Shown piece by piece: positions 23,501 through 29,853 of a stretch of DNA of 29,853 nt (the stretch's first letter is position 1; the number at the start of each line of letters is the position of its first letter). Made by a program: the position numbers and the translations under genes. The notes under the pieces are model-generated. The model was not told the DNA's origin. It worked only from the letters and a program-made list of their open reading frames with translations, and did no database searches. Source of the DNA: JBAXGW01 sp037139195 (GTDB taxonomy: Bacteria; Bacteroidota; Bacteroidia; Bacteroidales; JAHJDW01); the NCBI GenBank assembly GCA_037139195.1, contig JBAXGW010000055.1, positions 1-29,853 of the forward strand, given 5' to 3'.

Positions 23501-25046
23501 CCAATCGTACATTATCTTCATTAATATTTACTTTGCCTACAAAATTCTTTTTGTCGATGTTTCCATCCATTGCTATATTTTTATAATTGTAGCCATTTGC
23601 ATAAATTGAAAAAATGTTTCCATCAATTTTTGCTGTAAGATTTTCGTCTACCCCTTCTCCATCAATATTAACCTTCATTGAAACATTGCCAAGCATTTTC
23701 TTTTGGTTTGCAAACGATCCAATATCAAAATTTTCACTTGACAATGAGCCTTTGTATCCAATTTTTCCATTAAACAAATTAAGCATTTTCAAATCGGTAT
23801 TCACAATCCCTAAGCCAGTTTTAATATTCCCTTTGGCAACAACATTATTAAAAAACCCTACGATGTTTCCTTTATAATCAATATTACCTAGCGAATTAAA
23901 CACTTCGGGCAAACTCACGAATTCTTTGGATGTGAATGGAGGAATTGGTATTTTATTTAAATCGGAAACCGTTGTTGAAAATTTTTCAAGATTAAGAAAA
24001 ACGAAAGTATTGTCAATATATGGCAATCCATTTAATTCTATAGATCCCTTCAAAAATGTTTTATCAAAAAGTGTAATGGTAAATTCTTTAGCTCGCAAAT
24101 CGGAAACCGGACCTCTTGCTTTTCCTTTAACCTCAACTGCATCGGTAAGACCTAACAATTCGGGCGCAAAGTACGACAAATCATAAAAACTTACCGTTGA
24201 TTGTTTAATGTCGGCAATCATTTCAACACTATCAATATAATAGCTAAAATCATCACCATCGTGAAACTTCATTGCATAATCGGTTTTTATATTCGAATAT
24301 GGCGTTATTATTGTTGTATTATTAAAATGAACAATATTGCTTAATATTTTCAAATCAGAATCGAGCTTATTAACCTTAAAACCAGAGCGTTCCAAAAATG
24401 ATAAATTTTCAATTTTAGCAAGCGTGCTATCACTATATATTTCGATATGTGACATTTCCAAATTTAGTTCAGAAACCATCATTTTATCATAATCAATCAA
24501 ATGAGTATAATCGCCTTTCATCGGTTCAACCTCATAGTTTAATTTGCAATTTTCTAATGAAATAGCTTTAATAGAAGTTTGCCATGGAGTAGAAGCAGTT
24601 GTGTCTTTGCTATTTCCAGATAATTTATCAATCAGAAATTGATAGTTAAAATCTGGATCAGATGGTGAAGTTTTAAGATTTATATACGCATTTTTGAGTA
24701 AGACATGGTCGAGCACAATATGATTTGTATTAAAATTAACACCTCCAATATCAACTAATATTCTATCGGCTGATATTAAAGTATCTTTTTTCAAATCACC
24801 AAGAAAAAATTTGTCAAATCCAAGCTCTAGTCGAATCGTAATTAAAACTCGTCCAATATTCACTTTCACACCTAATTCTTCAGACAAGGCTGTTGAAACT
24901 TTATGTGTAATATAACGCTGAACTGGAGGCAAAGAAAGCACAAATATTAGCGTGATCAATGTAAAAAACAATGACACCGCAATGATAGATAATATTTTTA
25001 AAAACTTCTTAATAGAATTCACTTTATAATTTAAAGACTTCAGCAA
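20562..25046 (-). CDS. tamB: Translocation and assembly module protein TamB-like
   Basis: About 1494 residues, an AsmA/TamB-superfamily envelope protein. One N-terminal helix (about 15-40, LSIIAVSLFFTLITLIFVLSL) anchors it in the inner membrane, followed by VQRYITHKVSTALSEELGVKVNIG, the typical family opening. More than a thousand residues of beta-rich repeats (groove-like, with LNLEMSHIEIYSDS- and GKINxx-type strands) span the periplasm. The C-terminal DUF490 region carries the usual YVINEGDYLFTLQN and FNPTINFDIKFPELEAS segments. TamB-like proteins help move phospholipid or outer-membrane proteins between the membranes. There is no ATG: TTG at 25046 or GTG at 25022 are the possible starts. 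It is divergent from tsaD, as is common in Bacteroidota. Confidence 0.93.
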   Translation of the reverse strand: MLKSLNYKVNSIKKFLKILSIIAVSLFFTLITLIFVLSLPPVQRYITHKVSTALSEELGVKVNIGRVLITIRLELGFDKFFLGDLKKDTLISADRILVDIGGVNFNTNHIVLDHVLLKNAYINLKTSPSDPDFNYQFLIDKLSGNSKDTTASTPWQTSIKAISLENCKLNYEVEPMKGDYTHLIDYDKMMVSELNLEMSHIEIYSDSTLAKIENLSFLERSGFKVNKLDSDLKILSNIVHFNNTTIITPYSNIKTDYAMKFHDGDDFSYYIDSVEMIADIKQSTVSFYDLSYFAPELLGLTDAVEVKGKARGPVSDLRAKEFTITLFDKTFLKGSIELNGLPYIDNTFVFLNLEKFSTTVSDLNKIPIPPFTSKEFVSLPEVFNSLGNIDYKGNIVGFFNNVVAKGNIKTGLGIVNTDLKMLNLFNGKIGYKGSLSSENFDIGSFANQKKMLGNVSMKVNIDGEGVDENLTAKIDGNIFSIYANGYNYKNIAMDGNIDKKNFVGKVNINEDNVRLDFDGKIDFAGKIPVFNFEATLANANLSRLNIIDIDSLQDTRLTTHMIFNFTGSNIDNINGIIKFENTKYLKDKLIYYAKNIDVVTNESDGYRSIRLRSDFLDANIIGNLKFANLPSDFNGFINRYIPSYFDSSIVASDINKDSTTQDFNFSIYLKNTKPITRLFFPKIEIMDGSEIAGFYKSAQQEIKMDVQLPNILLQGNQFNKSNLALYTQNNRFFLNGTIKSFTSSTGLTINNISTLTDIGQNIANFDVKWDDLLDTNNYAGDLSGKAIFNKLTNINVLLKPSTIELADSIWTLSSDFPIAIDTSSVAVKDLNLSVSNKFVSLLVSGKISEDKSDSLTVIFDHFDISKLNFLTKPAGLYISGDLNGNGVLSNLYNSPFIKSDAQISDLVINEDKLGLAKISTKWVAMAKAINLNAAIYRGDIKTFELDGNYFPERNDENLDFNVLIDRLKLRMFDHYLVDIVSNISRKSIAMGELKIKGTLQKPDITGEISLMGVGFRVDYLNTYYTFANKINVAKDGFYFNNLVLNDTAGNLALINGKITHKNYRDFKLDVNVDMKNFSVLNTTFEQNELYFGLANVSGIMKATGPFDDVHLDISAKTEKGTKFYLPLNTASEVEDNSFITFVKKDTALKLNTKDEIELLGVSMNLDLTVTPDAEAQIIMDEKVGDVIKGKGNADFKFVITPVGDFYMYGDYVINEGDYLFTLQNTFNKHFTIEQGSSIKWNGDPYEGFVDIRAIYKPTVSLKPLRPIGNIGLSIDTTTRRLPVDCIIEMKNDLFNPTINFDIKFPELEASSQSYYETAVKPDLTQQVFSLLIQNSFIVPSNLRNFGGDAATSNATSNTLGANTSEFLTNQLNNWLSQISTDFNVGLKYQPGDLRNSSEVAVILSKQLFDDRVLVNGSFGKTGGTTEQASNIVGDVDVEVKIAKSGALKAKAYNKTNSTTDMLNRNALYTQGVGIFYRKEFDNVWDLFKGNKSKK

Positions 25047-25228
25047 GAACAGAAATCAAGCCAAATCTCCTATATTCATTATTTTTTCTTTGTTATTAAA
25101 CTAAAAATGCTATTCTTTAAAACCTTGTTACAACGGTTTGATGTCAACATTTTCCAGCAACCATCTATCTATATGCAAACTTTCATTATAAGTTTTAAAT
25201 AATTCAGCGCACACTATTCGATATTATG

Positions 25229-25245
25229 CAAATTTAACAAATATA
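25229..25245 (-). promoter_or_regulatory. Candidate -7 boxes on the tamB strand
   Basis: Two TAnnTTTG matches on the minus strand: TATATTTG at 25245-25238 and TAAATTTG at 25236-25229. Either would give tamB a leader of about 180 bases. That leader would contain a small hairpin at 25120-25139 (aaaccttg / caacggttt with one bulge). With the tsaD boxes, these are the only features seen in the roughly 320-base gap between the two genes. Confidence 0.3.
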
Positions 25246-25283
25246 ATTCAACCAAAACGGCACAAAATATTTTTTTATACTAT

Positions 25284-25317
25284 TATATTTGTGTATTCGA
25301 GATTCTATTTATCTTTG
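25284..25317 (+). promoter_or_regulatory. Candidate -7 boxes for tsaD
   Basis: TATATTTG (25284-25291) and TATCTTTG (25310-25317) both match TAnnTTTG upstream of the ATG at 25369. Because they lie inside the upstream in-frame extension of tsaD, they support the downstream start. Confidence 0.45.
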
Positions 25318-25368
25318 CTATTAATAAACAGATGGAAAAACACATTTTTATTTTACTATCATAAAATT

Positions 25369-26379
25369 ATGAGCATTATACTTGCAATAGAATCATCGTG
25401 CGACGACACCTCTGCCGCAGTGCTTAAAGACAATATAATGCTTTCTAATGTTATTGCCAATCAAAGTGTTCACACAAAATATGGCGGTGTTGTTCCTGAG
25501 TTAGCCTCAAGAGCTCATCAACAAAATATAATTCCTGTAGTTGATTTAGCTATTAAAAATGCCGAAATATCCATATCAGATATTGATGCAGTTGCTTTTA
25601 CCAGAGGGCCTGGATTACTCGGATCACTTTTAGTTGGAACATCGTTTGCTAAAGCATTTACTTTTGCACGTAATATCCCGCTAATTGAGGTAAACCACAT
25701 GGAAGCACACATTCTTGCGCATTTTATTCAGAACAAGGCGGGAACAAATAAGATTCCTACATTTCCTTATTTATGTTTAACTGTTTCGGGTGGTCACACA
25801 CAAATAGTAAAAGTAGATTCGGCTTTTAGCATGACTATTTTAGGTCAAACCATTGATGATGCTGCAGGAGAAGCTTTTGACAAAGCTGCCAAAATAATGA
25901 ATCTGCCCTATCCTGGCGGACCATTAATTGATAAACTTGCAAAAGACGGTGATGCAAAAAGATTTACATTTGCAAAACCTAGAATAAAAGACTACGACTA
26001 CAGCTTTAGTGGTTTAAAAACCTCGTTTCTTTATTTTTTAAGAGATAACTTAAAAACAAACCCAAATTTCATAGAAGAAAACAAAAACGACCTTTGCGCT
26101 TCTTTACAAGAAACAATTATCAACATATTAATGGAGAAACTTATTTTGGCAGCGAAAGACACAGGAATAAGCGATATAGCTATTGCAGGAGGCGTTTCGG
26201 CAAATTCAGGATTAAGAGAACGATTAATAAATGAAGGCTTAAAACGAGAGTGGAATGTATTTATTCCTACATTTGAGTTTTGCACTGACAATGCTGCGAT
26301 GATTGCAATAAGTGGATATTTCAAATACCTTAAAAAAGATTTTTGCTCAATTAATATTTCACCTTTAGCCCGTTATTAA
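25369..26379 (+). CDS. tsaD: tRNA N6-adenosine threonylcarbamoyltransferase TsaD
   Basis: 336-residue catalytic subunit of the t6A machinery. It transfers the threonylcarbamoyl group from TC-AMP, made by TsaC, to A37 of ANN-decoding tRNAs, together with TsaB and TsaE. It opens ILAIESSCDDTSAAVL (ASKHA fold). The metal ligands are in NHMEAHILAHF (H110, H114). SGGHTQIV, GEAFDKAAKIMNLPYPGGP, DYSFSGLKTSFLY and IAIAGGVSANSGLR complete the nucleotide site, and the third metal residue is in FCTDNAAMIA. The ATG at 25369 gives normal length; the frame extends upstream across promoter boxes. Confidence 0.98.
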   Translation: MSIILAIESSCDDTSAAVLKDNIMLSNVIANQSVHTKYGGVVPELASRAHQQNIIPVVDLAIKNAEISISDIDAVAFTRGPGLLGSLLVGTSFAKAFTFARNIPLIEVNHMEAHILAHFIQNKAGTNKIPTFPYLCLTVSGGHTQIVKVDSAFSMTILGQTIDDAAGEAFDKAAKIMNLPYPGGPLIDKLAKDGDAKRFTFAKPRIKDYDYSFSGLKTSFLYFLRDNLKTNPNFIEENKNDLCASLQETIINILMEKLILAAKDTGISDIAIAGGVSANSGLRERLINEGLKREWNVFIPTFEFCTDNAAMIAISGYFKYLKKDFCSINISPLARY

Positions 26380-27071
26380 TGCGTGTATTTCTTTTCATAT
26401 TAGCATTTGTTTCACTTAGCTTTACTAGCTTTGCCCAAAGAAGCTATGTTGATTCGATAAAAAGAGCAAACAGAAGAGAACTTTCGTATTTATGCATAAA
26501 AACAAATCCAAATGCAATACTTGCTGGCATAATTCTTCCTTACACTTCGGAATATAGGCTAATTTTGGAAACAAAAACTGGAAAAAAACAAGCATTACAA
26601 ATTGGTTTATCGTATTTAAGCAAAAACTTACTAATGATGTATTTTGAAAACCAAAGTAATACAACAAATCAAAATAGCACACAAGCTCAAAGCCAACCTA
26701 CTTGGCATGTTTTAGGATTTCGTTTTCAAACATCATATCGCTTTTATTTTAGCAATGATTATCTAACAAAATCATCATTTTATATTGCGCCACAATACTC
26801 TTATGGATATTGCAAAGTTTACGAATCGAGATTTAGTTTATCGACAAATTTTGTTGAAATTTGCTATCAAAATTATAATTTACTTATTGGACACCAACAC
26901 TACTTAAGCAAACGAATGTGTTTTGACTGGTTTGTTGGAATGGGGTATAAGGATAATTACATGAACGAATTCTATGGTGGAAGACGATATCCTGTTGCAA
27001 ATTTAAATCCAATTATTTTTGATACCCATTTAAAAATTAGTGCTGGTTTTAATTTAGGATTCTTTTTGTAG
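26379..27071 (+). CDS. Exported protein, outer-membrane beta-barrel-like, unknown function
   Basis: 230 residues with a clear Sec signal peptide: MRVFLFILAFVSLSFTSFAQ, cleaved probably after A19. The mature part is rich in aromatic residues in alternating pattern (YRLILETKTG, GFRFQTSYRFYF, SFYIAPQYSYGY, MCFDWFVGMGYKD) and ends in HLKISAGFNLGFFL with a terminal hydrophobic residue after F. These are traits of small outer-membrane beta-barrels. No specific family was recognised. Its ATG shares one base with the tsaD stop (TAATG), so it is translationally coupled to tsaD. Confidence 0.85.
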   Translation: MRVFLFILAFVSLSFTSFAQRSYVDSIKRANRRELSYLCIKTNPNAILAGIILPYTSEYRLILETKTGKKQALQIGLSYLSKNLLMMYFENQSNTTNQNSTQAQSQPTWHVLGFRFQTSYRFYFSNDYLTKSSFYIAPQYSYGYCKVYESRFSLSTNFVEICYQNYNLLIGHQHYLSKRMCFDWFVGMGYKDNYMNEFYGGRRYPVANLNPIIFDTHLKISAGFNLGFFL

Positions 27072-27206
27072 GGCATAACAATTAACGATTTACAAAAAAT
27101 ACTAGCAAATACATTTTAAAACTTCATAATAATTTTATCAGTACAAGTACGAATTCATCATTGTAAATAAAACCTAATTTATACTTAATATTCAATCCGT
27201 TTTTTA

Positions 27207-27214
27207 TATCTTTG
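27207..27214 (+). promoter_or_regulatory. Candidate -7 box for the hybrid kinase gene
   Basis: TATCTTTG matches TAnnTTTG, about 60 bases before the kinase ATG at 27276. Nothing else was seen between 27072 and 27253. Confidence 0.4.
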
Positions 27215-27253
27215 TTCATAGTAGAAATATGAAATTTATTGCCTCTTGTAACA

Positions 27254-27269
27254 ATTGAATTAATTCAAT
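27254..27269. promoter_or_regulatory. Perfect 16-base palindrome before the hybrid kinase
   Basis: attgaattaattcaat equals its own reverse complement and ends 6 bases before the ATG. Lying downstream of the likely promoter, it could be a regulator site or a short leader hairpin. In such AT-rich DNA it could also arise by chance. Confidence 0.3.
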
Positions 27270-27275
27270 AAAAAC

Positions 27276-29853
27276 ATGAAACAAAGTAGCAAAAAACATC
27301 AAAAAACTTCTTCCAAAAATTTTTGGAAGGCTTTGACCATATTTGTAATATGTATTATTTTATCCTTTGGAATAAGCTTTCACGTTAAACGCGATGTAGA
27401 ATCACAAGAAAAAAAGGAATTTTCTTTAGTTTGCAACGAAATAAAATCAATAATATCAGCTCGATTACATGCTCATGCTCAACTATTACGTTGCGGCTCT
27501 ACATTTTTCTCTGCCTCAGATAGTGTTACTCGTTTGCAATGGAAAATATTTAATGAACGAGCCAAAATAAGTAAAAATCTACCCGGTATTCAAGGAATTG
27601 GATATTCAAAAATTATTAAAAAAAATCAATTACAACATCACATTCAAAGCATTAAAAAAGAAGGTTATCCCAATTACTCTATAAAACCAGCTGGTGAAAG
27701 AGATATTTATACTTCAATAATATATCTCGAACCTTTTACAAACAGGAATCTTCGAGCATTTGGTTACGATATGTATTCGGAACCAGTTAGAAGAAAAGCA
27801 ATGGAAGCTGCTTGCGACTCAGATTTAGCTGTTTTATCTGGCAAAGTAATTTTAATTCAAGAAACAAAAAAAGATGTGCAAGCAGGAACATTAATGTATG
27901 TTCCGGTTTATAGAAACGGCAAACCAATAAATACTGTAGACGAACGTAGAGCTGCAATTATTGGCTGGGTATATAGCCCTTACAGAATGAATGATTTAAT
28001 GAATGGAATATTAGGTCGTTGGGACTTAAATCAACAAAATAGAATTCATTTGCAAATATACGACAACGAAAATATTTCAGATGAATCTCTTTTATATGAC
28101 AGTCAGTTAAATGATTCAACAAACAATAATGCTCTTGTTCGAAAAATTTTACTTCCAGTAGAATTTAATGGCAAAAAATGGTCATTATTTTTCACTCAAT
28201 CAGAAACTCATTACTATTCACTCAACAACAAAGTAACAATTGTATCACTTGGCGGACTTATTGTAAGCTTATTAATATTCTCGCTCTCCCTTTCATTATT
28301 TAACACCAAACACCGAGCAGAGTATATTGCGGGTAAACTCACAGCAAAGCTTAAGGAAAGTGAAGAAAATTTTAGTTCATTGTTTAACCAGTCACCAATT
28401 GCCATAGAATATTACAATTCTGAAGGCATATTAATGAATGCCAACCCAGCATGCCTTGAATTATTTGGTATAACAGATATAAACGAAATAAAGCAGTTTT
28501 CACTATTTGCCGATCCAAATATTTCCGAAGAACATAAAACAGCTTTAAAAGCCCATAAAAACATTAGCTACCAAGCATCATTCGATTTTGATAAGGTTAA
28601 AGAATTGAATCTTTATAAAACCACCAAAAATGGTTTGATTTGGCTAGATATAATAATTGCTTCGATTACCGACCGCCACAAAAAACCAAATGGATACCTT
28701 ATTCAGATACAAGATATTACAATACGTAAAGAATCGGAAAATCTATTAATGCAAAAAACGCAAGAAATTGAAGCCCAAAGCGAAGAGTATAAACAAATTA
28801 ACGAGGAGCTTATTGTTTCTAAAGAAAAGGCAGAAGAAAGCGACCGCTTAAAATCTGCATTTTTGGCAAACATGAGTCACGAGATTAGAACGCCTATGAA
28901 TGGCATTTTAGGCTTTGCTGAACTGCTTAAACAAGAAAATTTATCCAATGAAAATCAAGAAAAATACATAGAAATCATTGAAAAGAGTGGTCATCGAATG
29001 CTAAGCGTTATTAATGATATTATAAGTATTTCAAGAGTTGAATCGGGGCTTATGTCGGTATATTATTCAGATACAAGCATTAACGAGCTTTTTGAATTTA
29101 TTTACAACTTCTTTAAACCCGAAGTTGATAAAAAAGATATTAAATTTCTGAAAAATAATACTCTTATCGAAAAAAATATTTTCTTAAAAACGGATCGCGA
29201 AAAGATATATGCAATACTAACTAATTTAATTAAAAATGCGGTAAAATTCACTAATACAGGCAGCATTGAATTTGGCTGCATTGAAAAGGATGGATTTATT
29301 GAATTCAACGTTAAAGACACTGGAATAGGCGTTTGCAGCAGACATAAAGAATTTATTTTTGAGCGTTTTAGACAAGGGAACGACTCATTAACCCGAGAAC
29401 ACCAAGGAGCAGGATTAGGGCTTTCAATTTCTAAGGCTTATGTTGAAATGTTAGGAGGTAATATATGGATGGAAAGCGAAGAGGGAAAAGGCTCCACTTT
29501 TTACTTCTCATTACCCTTAAATACTGATTCTGCAAAACAGGACAAAACTGACAATACAAAAAAAATTATAGAAATAAACAACAAAATAAAACCACTAAAA
29601 ATACTAATTACCGAAGACGATGAAGTTTCTGCAAAGCTTATCACATTGATTATTAGCAAATTTTGCAAAGAAGTTTTAAGAGCTACAACAGGAATTGAGG
29701 CGATAGAAATATGTCGAAGTCACAAAGATATTGACTTGGTGCTAATGGACATAAACATGCCAGAAATGAATGGACTAGAGGCAACTAGACAAATTAGAGA
29801 AACTGGGTATCCCCTTTACTCATCTAATATTATTTCGATTTTACTATCATTAA
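27276..29853 (+). CDS. CHASE-PAS hybrid sensor histidine kinase, receiver domain interrupted
   Basis: At least 859 residues, no stop before the window end. In order: membrane helix 1 (about 17-36); a periplasmic CHASE domain (about 60-250: LPGIQGIGYSK, IIYLEPFTNRNLRAFGYDMY, EPVRRKAMEAA, SGKVILIQE); helix 2 (about 319-343); a PAS domain (about 361-480); a coiled coil; HisKA with NMSHEIRTPMNG (phospho-acceptor H535); HATPase with NLIKNAVKF, DTGIGV and GAGLGLSIS; and a receiver domain starting KILITEDDE with phospho-acceptor D825 in LMDINMPEMNG. After ATRQIRET the sequence stops looking like a receiver, so the T/S and K switch residues are lost. The join is the repeated sequence at 29801. It would sense a small extracellular ligand. 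No partner regulator is visible. Confidence 0.9.
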   Translation, partial: MKQSSKKHQKTSSKNFWKALTIFVICIILSFGISFHVKRDVESQEKKEFSLVCNEIKSIISARLHAHAQLLRCGSTFFSASDSVTRLQWKIFNERAKISKNLPGIQGIGYSKIIKKNQLQHHIQSIKKEGYPNYSIKPAGERDIYTSIIYLEPFTNRNLRAFGYDMYSEPVRRKAMEAACDSDLAVLSGKVILIQETKKDVQAGTLMYVPVYRNGKPINTVDERRAAIIGWVYSPYRMNDLMNGILGRWDLNQQNRIHLQIYDNENISDESLLYDSQLNDSTNNNALVRKILLPVEFNGKKWSLFFTQSETHYYSLNNKVTIVSLGGLIVSLLIFSLSLSLFNTKHRAEYIAGKLTAKLKESEENFSSLFNQSPIAIEYYNSEGILMNANPACLELFGITDINEIKQFSLFADPNISEEHKTALKAHKNISYQASFDFDKVKELNLYKTTKNGLIWLDIIIASITDRHKKPNGYLIQIQDITIRKESENLLMQKTQEIEAQSEEYKQINEELIVSKEKAEESDRLKSAFLANMSHEIRTPMNGILGFAELLKQENLSNENQEKYIEIIEKSGHRMLSVINDIISISRVESGLMSVYYSDTSINELFEFIYNFFKPEVDKKDIKFLKNNTLIEKNIFLKTDREKIYAILTNLIKNAVKFTNTGSIEFGCIEKDGFIEFNVKDTGIGVCSRHKEFIFERFRQGNDSLTREHQGAGLGLSISKAYVEMLGGNIWMESEEGKGSTFYFSLPLNTDSAKQDKTDNTKKIIEINNKIKPLKILITEDDEVSAKLITLIISKFCKEVLRATTGIEAIEICRSHKDIDLVLMDINMPEMNGLEATRQIRETGYPLYSSNIISILLSL
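29801..29853 (+). mobile_element. Tip of a repeated, probably mobile element (right edge)
   Basis: From 29801 the sequence reads aactgggtatcccctt, two variable bases, then ctcatct, matching the outward-reading left edge at 23 of 25 positions. Beyond the shared part the two edges differ, as expected for the left and right ends of one insertion sequence with imperfect terminal repeats. The kinase receiver breaks at this point. The element body lies outside the window. Confidence 0.55.

Noticed and set aside
25120..25139. Terminator or riboswitch in the tamB leader.
   Set aside because: Only a short bulged stem with no T-run and no recognised riboswitch core.
26425..26682. 85-codon open frame antisense to the exported protein gene.
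   Set aside because: Composition is that of a complementary strand (F/L/C rich) and the sense frame has a signal peptide.

Overview
The window is AT-rich DNA from a member of the Bacteroidota. The evidence is the gene content (TamB next to TsaD, a DUF2851 protein, zapA–ncRNA–rny, and the order DUF2520–KdsC-like–UbiA–Maf), the many TAnnTTTG boxes typical of the Bacteroidota primary sigma factor, the scarcity of Shine-Dalgarno sequences and several TTG/GTG starts. Most genes are housekeeping. No rRNA, CRISPR array, integrase or complete transposase was seen.

Layout. 1-48: the tip of a repeated, probably mobile element, cutting into the 3' end of a lipoprotein gene (31-450, -). 605-2962 (-): a class A penicillin-binding protein. 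3145-3241: AT-rich degenerate repeats, then recR (3283-3900, +) and a large membrane protein joining a GT2 glycosyltransferase to a decayed polyprenyl-phosphate sugar-transferase scaffold (3913-5889, +). 5886-9134 (-): an overlapping GT4 glycosyltransferase / flippase / methyltransferase operon for surface polysaccharide. 9311-9385: tRNA-His with promoter and terminator, followed by an endonuclease-fold-like hypothetical gene (9477-10256, +). 10238-13845 (-): a helix-hairpin-helix membrane protein, a BaiN/HI0933-type flavoprotein and a DUF2851 protein.

13958-16372 (+): a ZapB-like coiled-coil gene, zapA, a 6S-like RNA and rny. 16479-20528 (+): a nitroreductase, a DUF2520 protein, a KdsC-like phosphatase, a UbiA prenyltransferase, maf and a small protein made of 25-residue W-L repeats. 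20562-25046 (-): TamB. 25369-27071 (+): tsaD and an exported protein overlapping it by one base. 27276 to the window end (+): a CHASE/PAS hybrid histidine kinase whose receiver domain breaks off at 29801, where an inverted near-copy of the left-edge sequence starts.

Functionally the window combines envelope construction (PBP, glycosyltransferases, flippase, TamB, lipoprotein, exported protein), cell division (ZapA and partner), RNA turnover and global transcription control (RNase Y, 6S-like RNA), DNA repair (RecR) and tRNA modification (TsaD). The least ordinary items are the matching inverted tips at both edges with a broken gene at each, the perfect 25-residue repeat protein, the GT2/decayed sugar-transferase fusion, the endonuclease-like gene beside tRNA-His, and a GC-rich palindrome with a solitary half copy.
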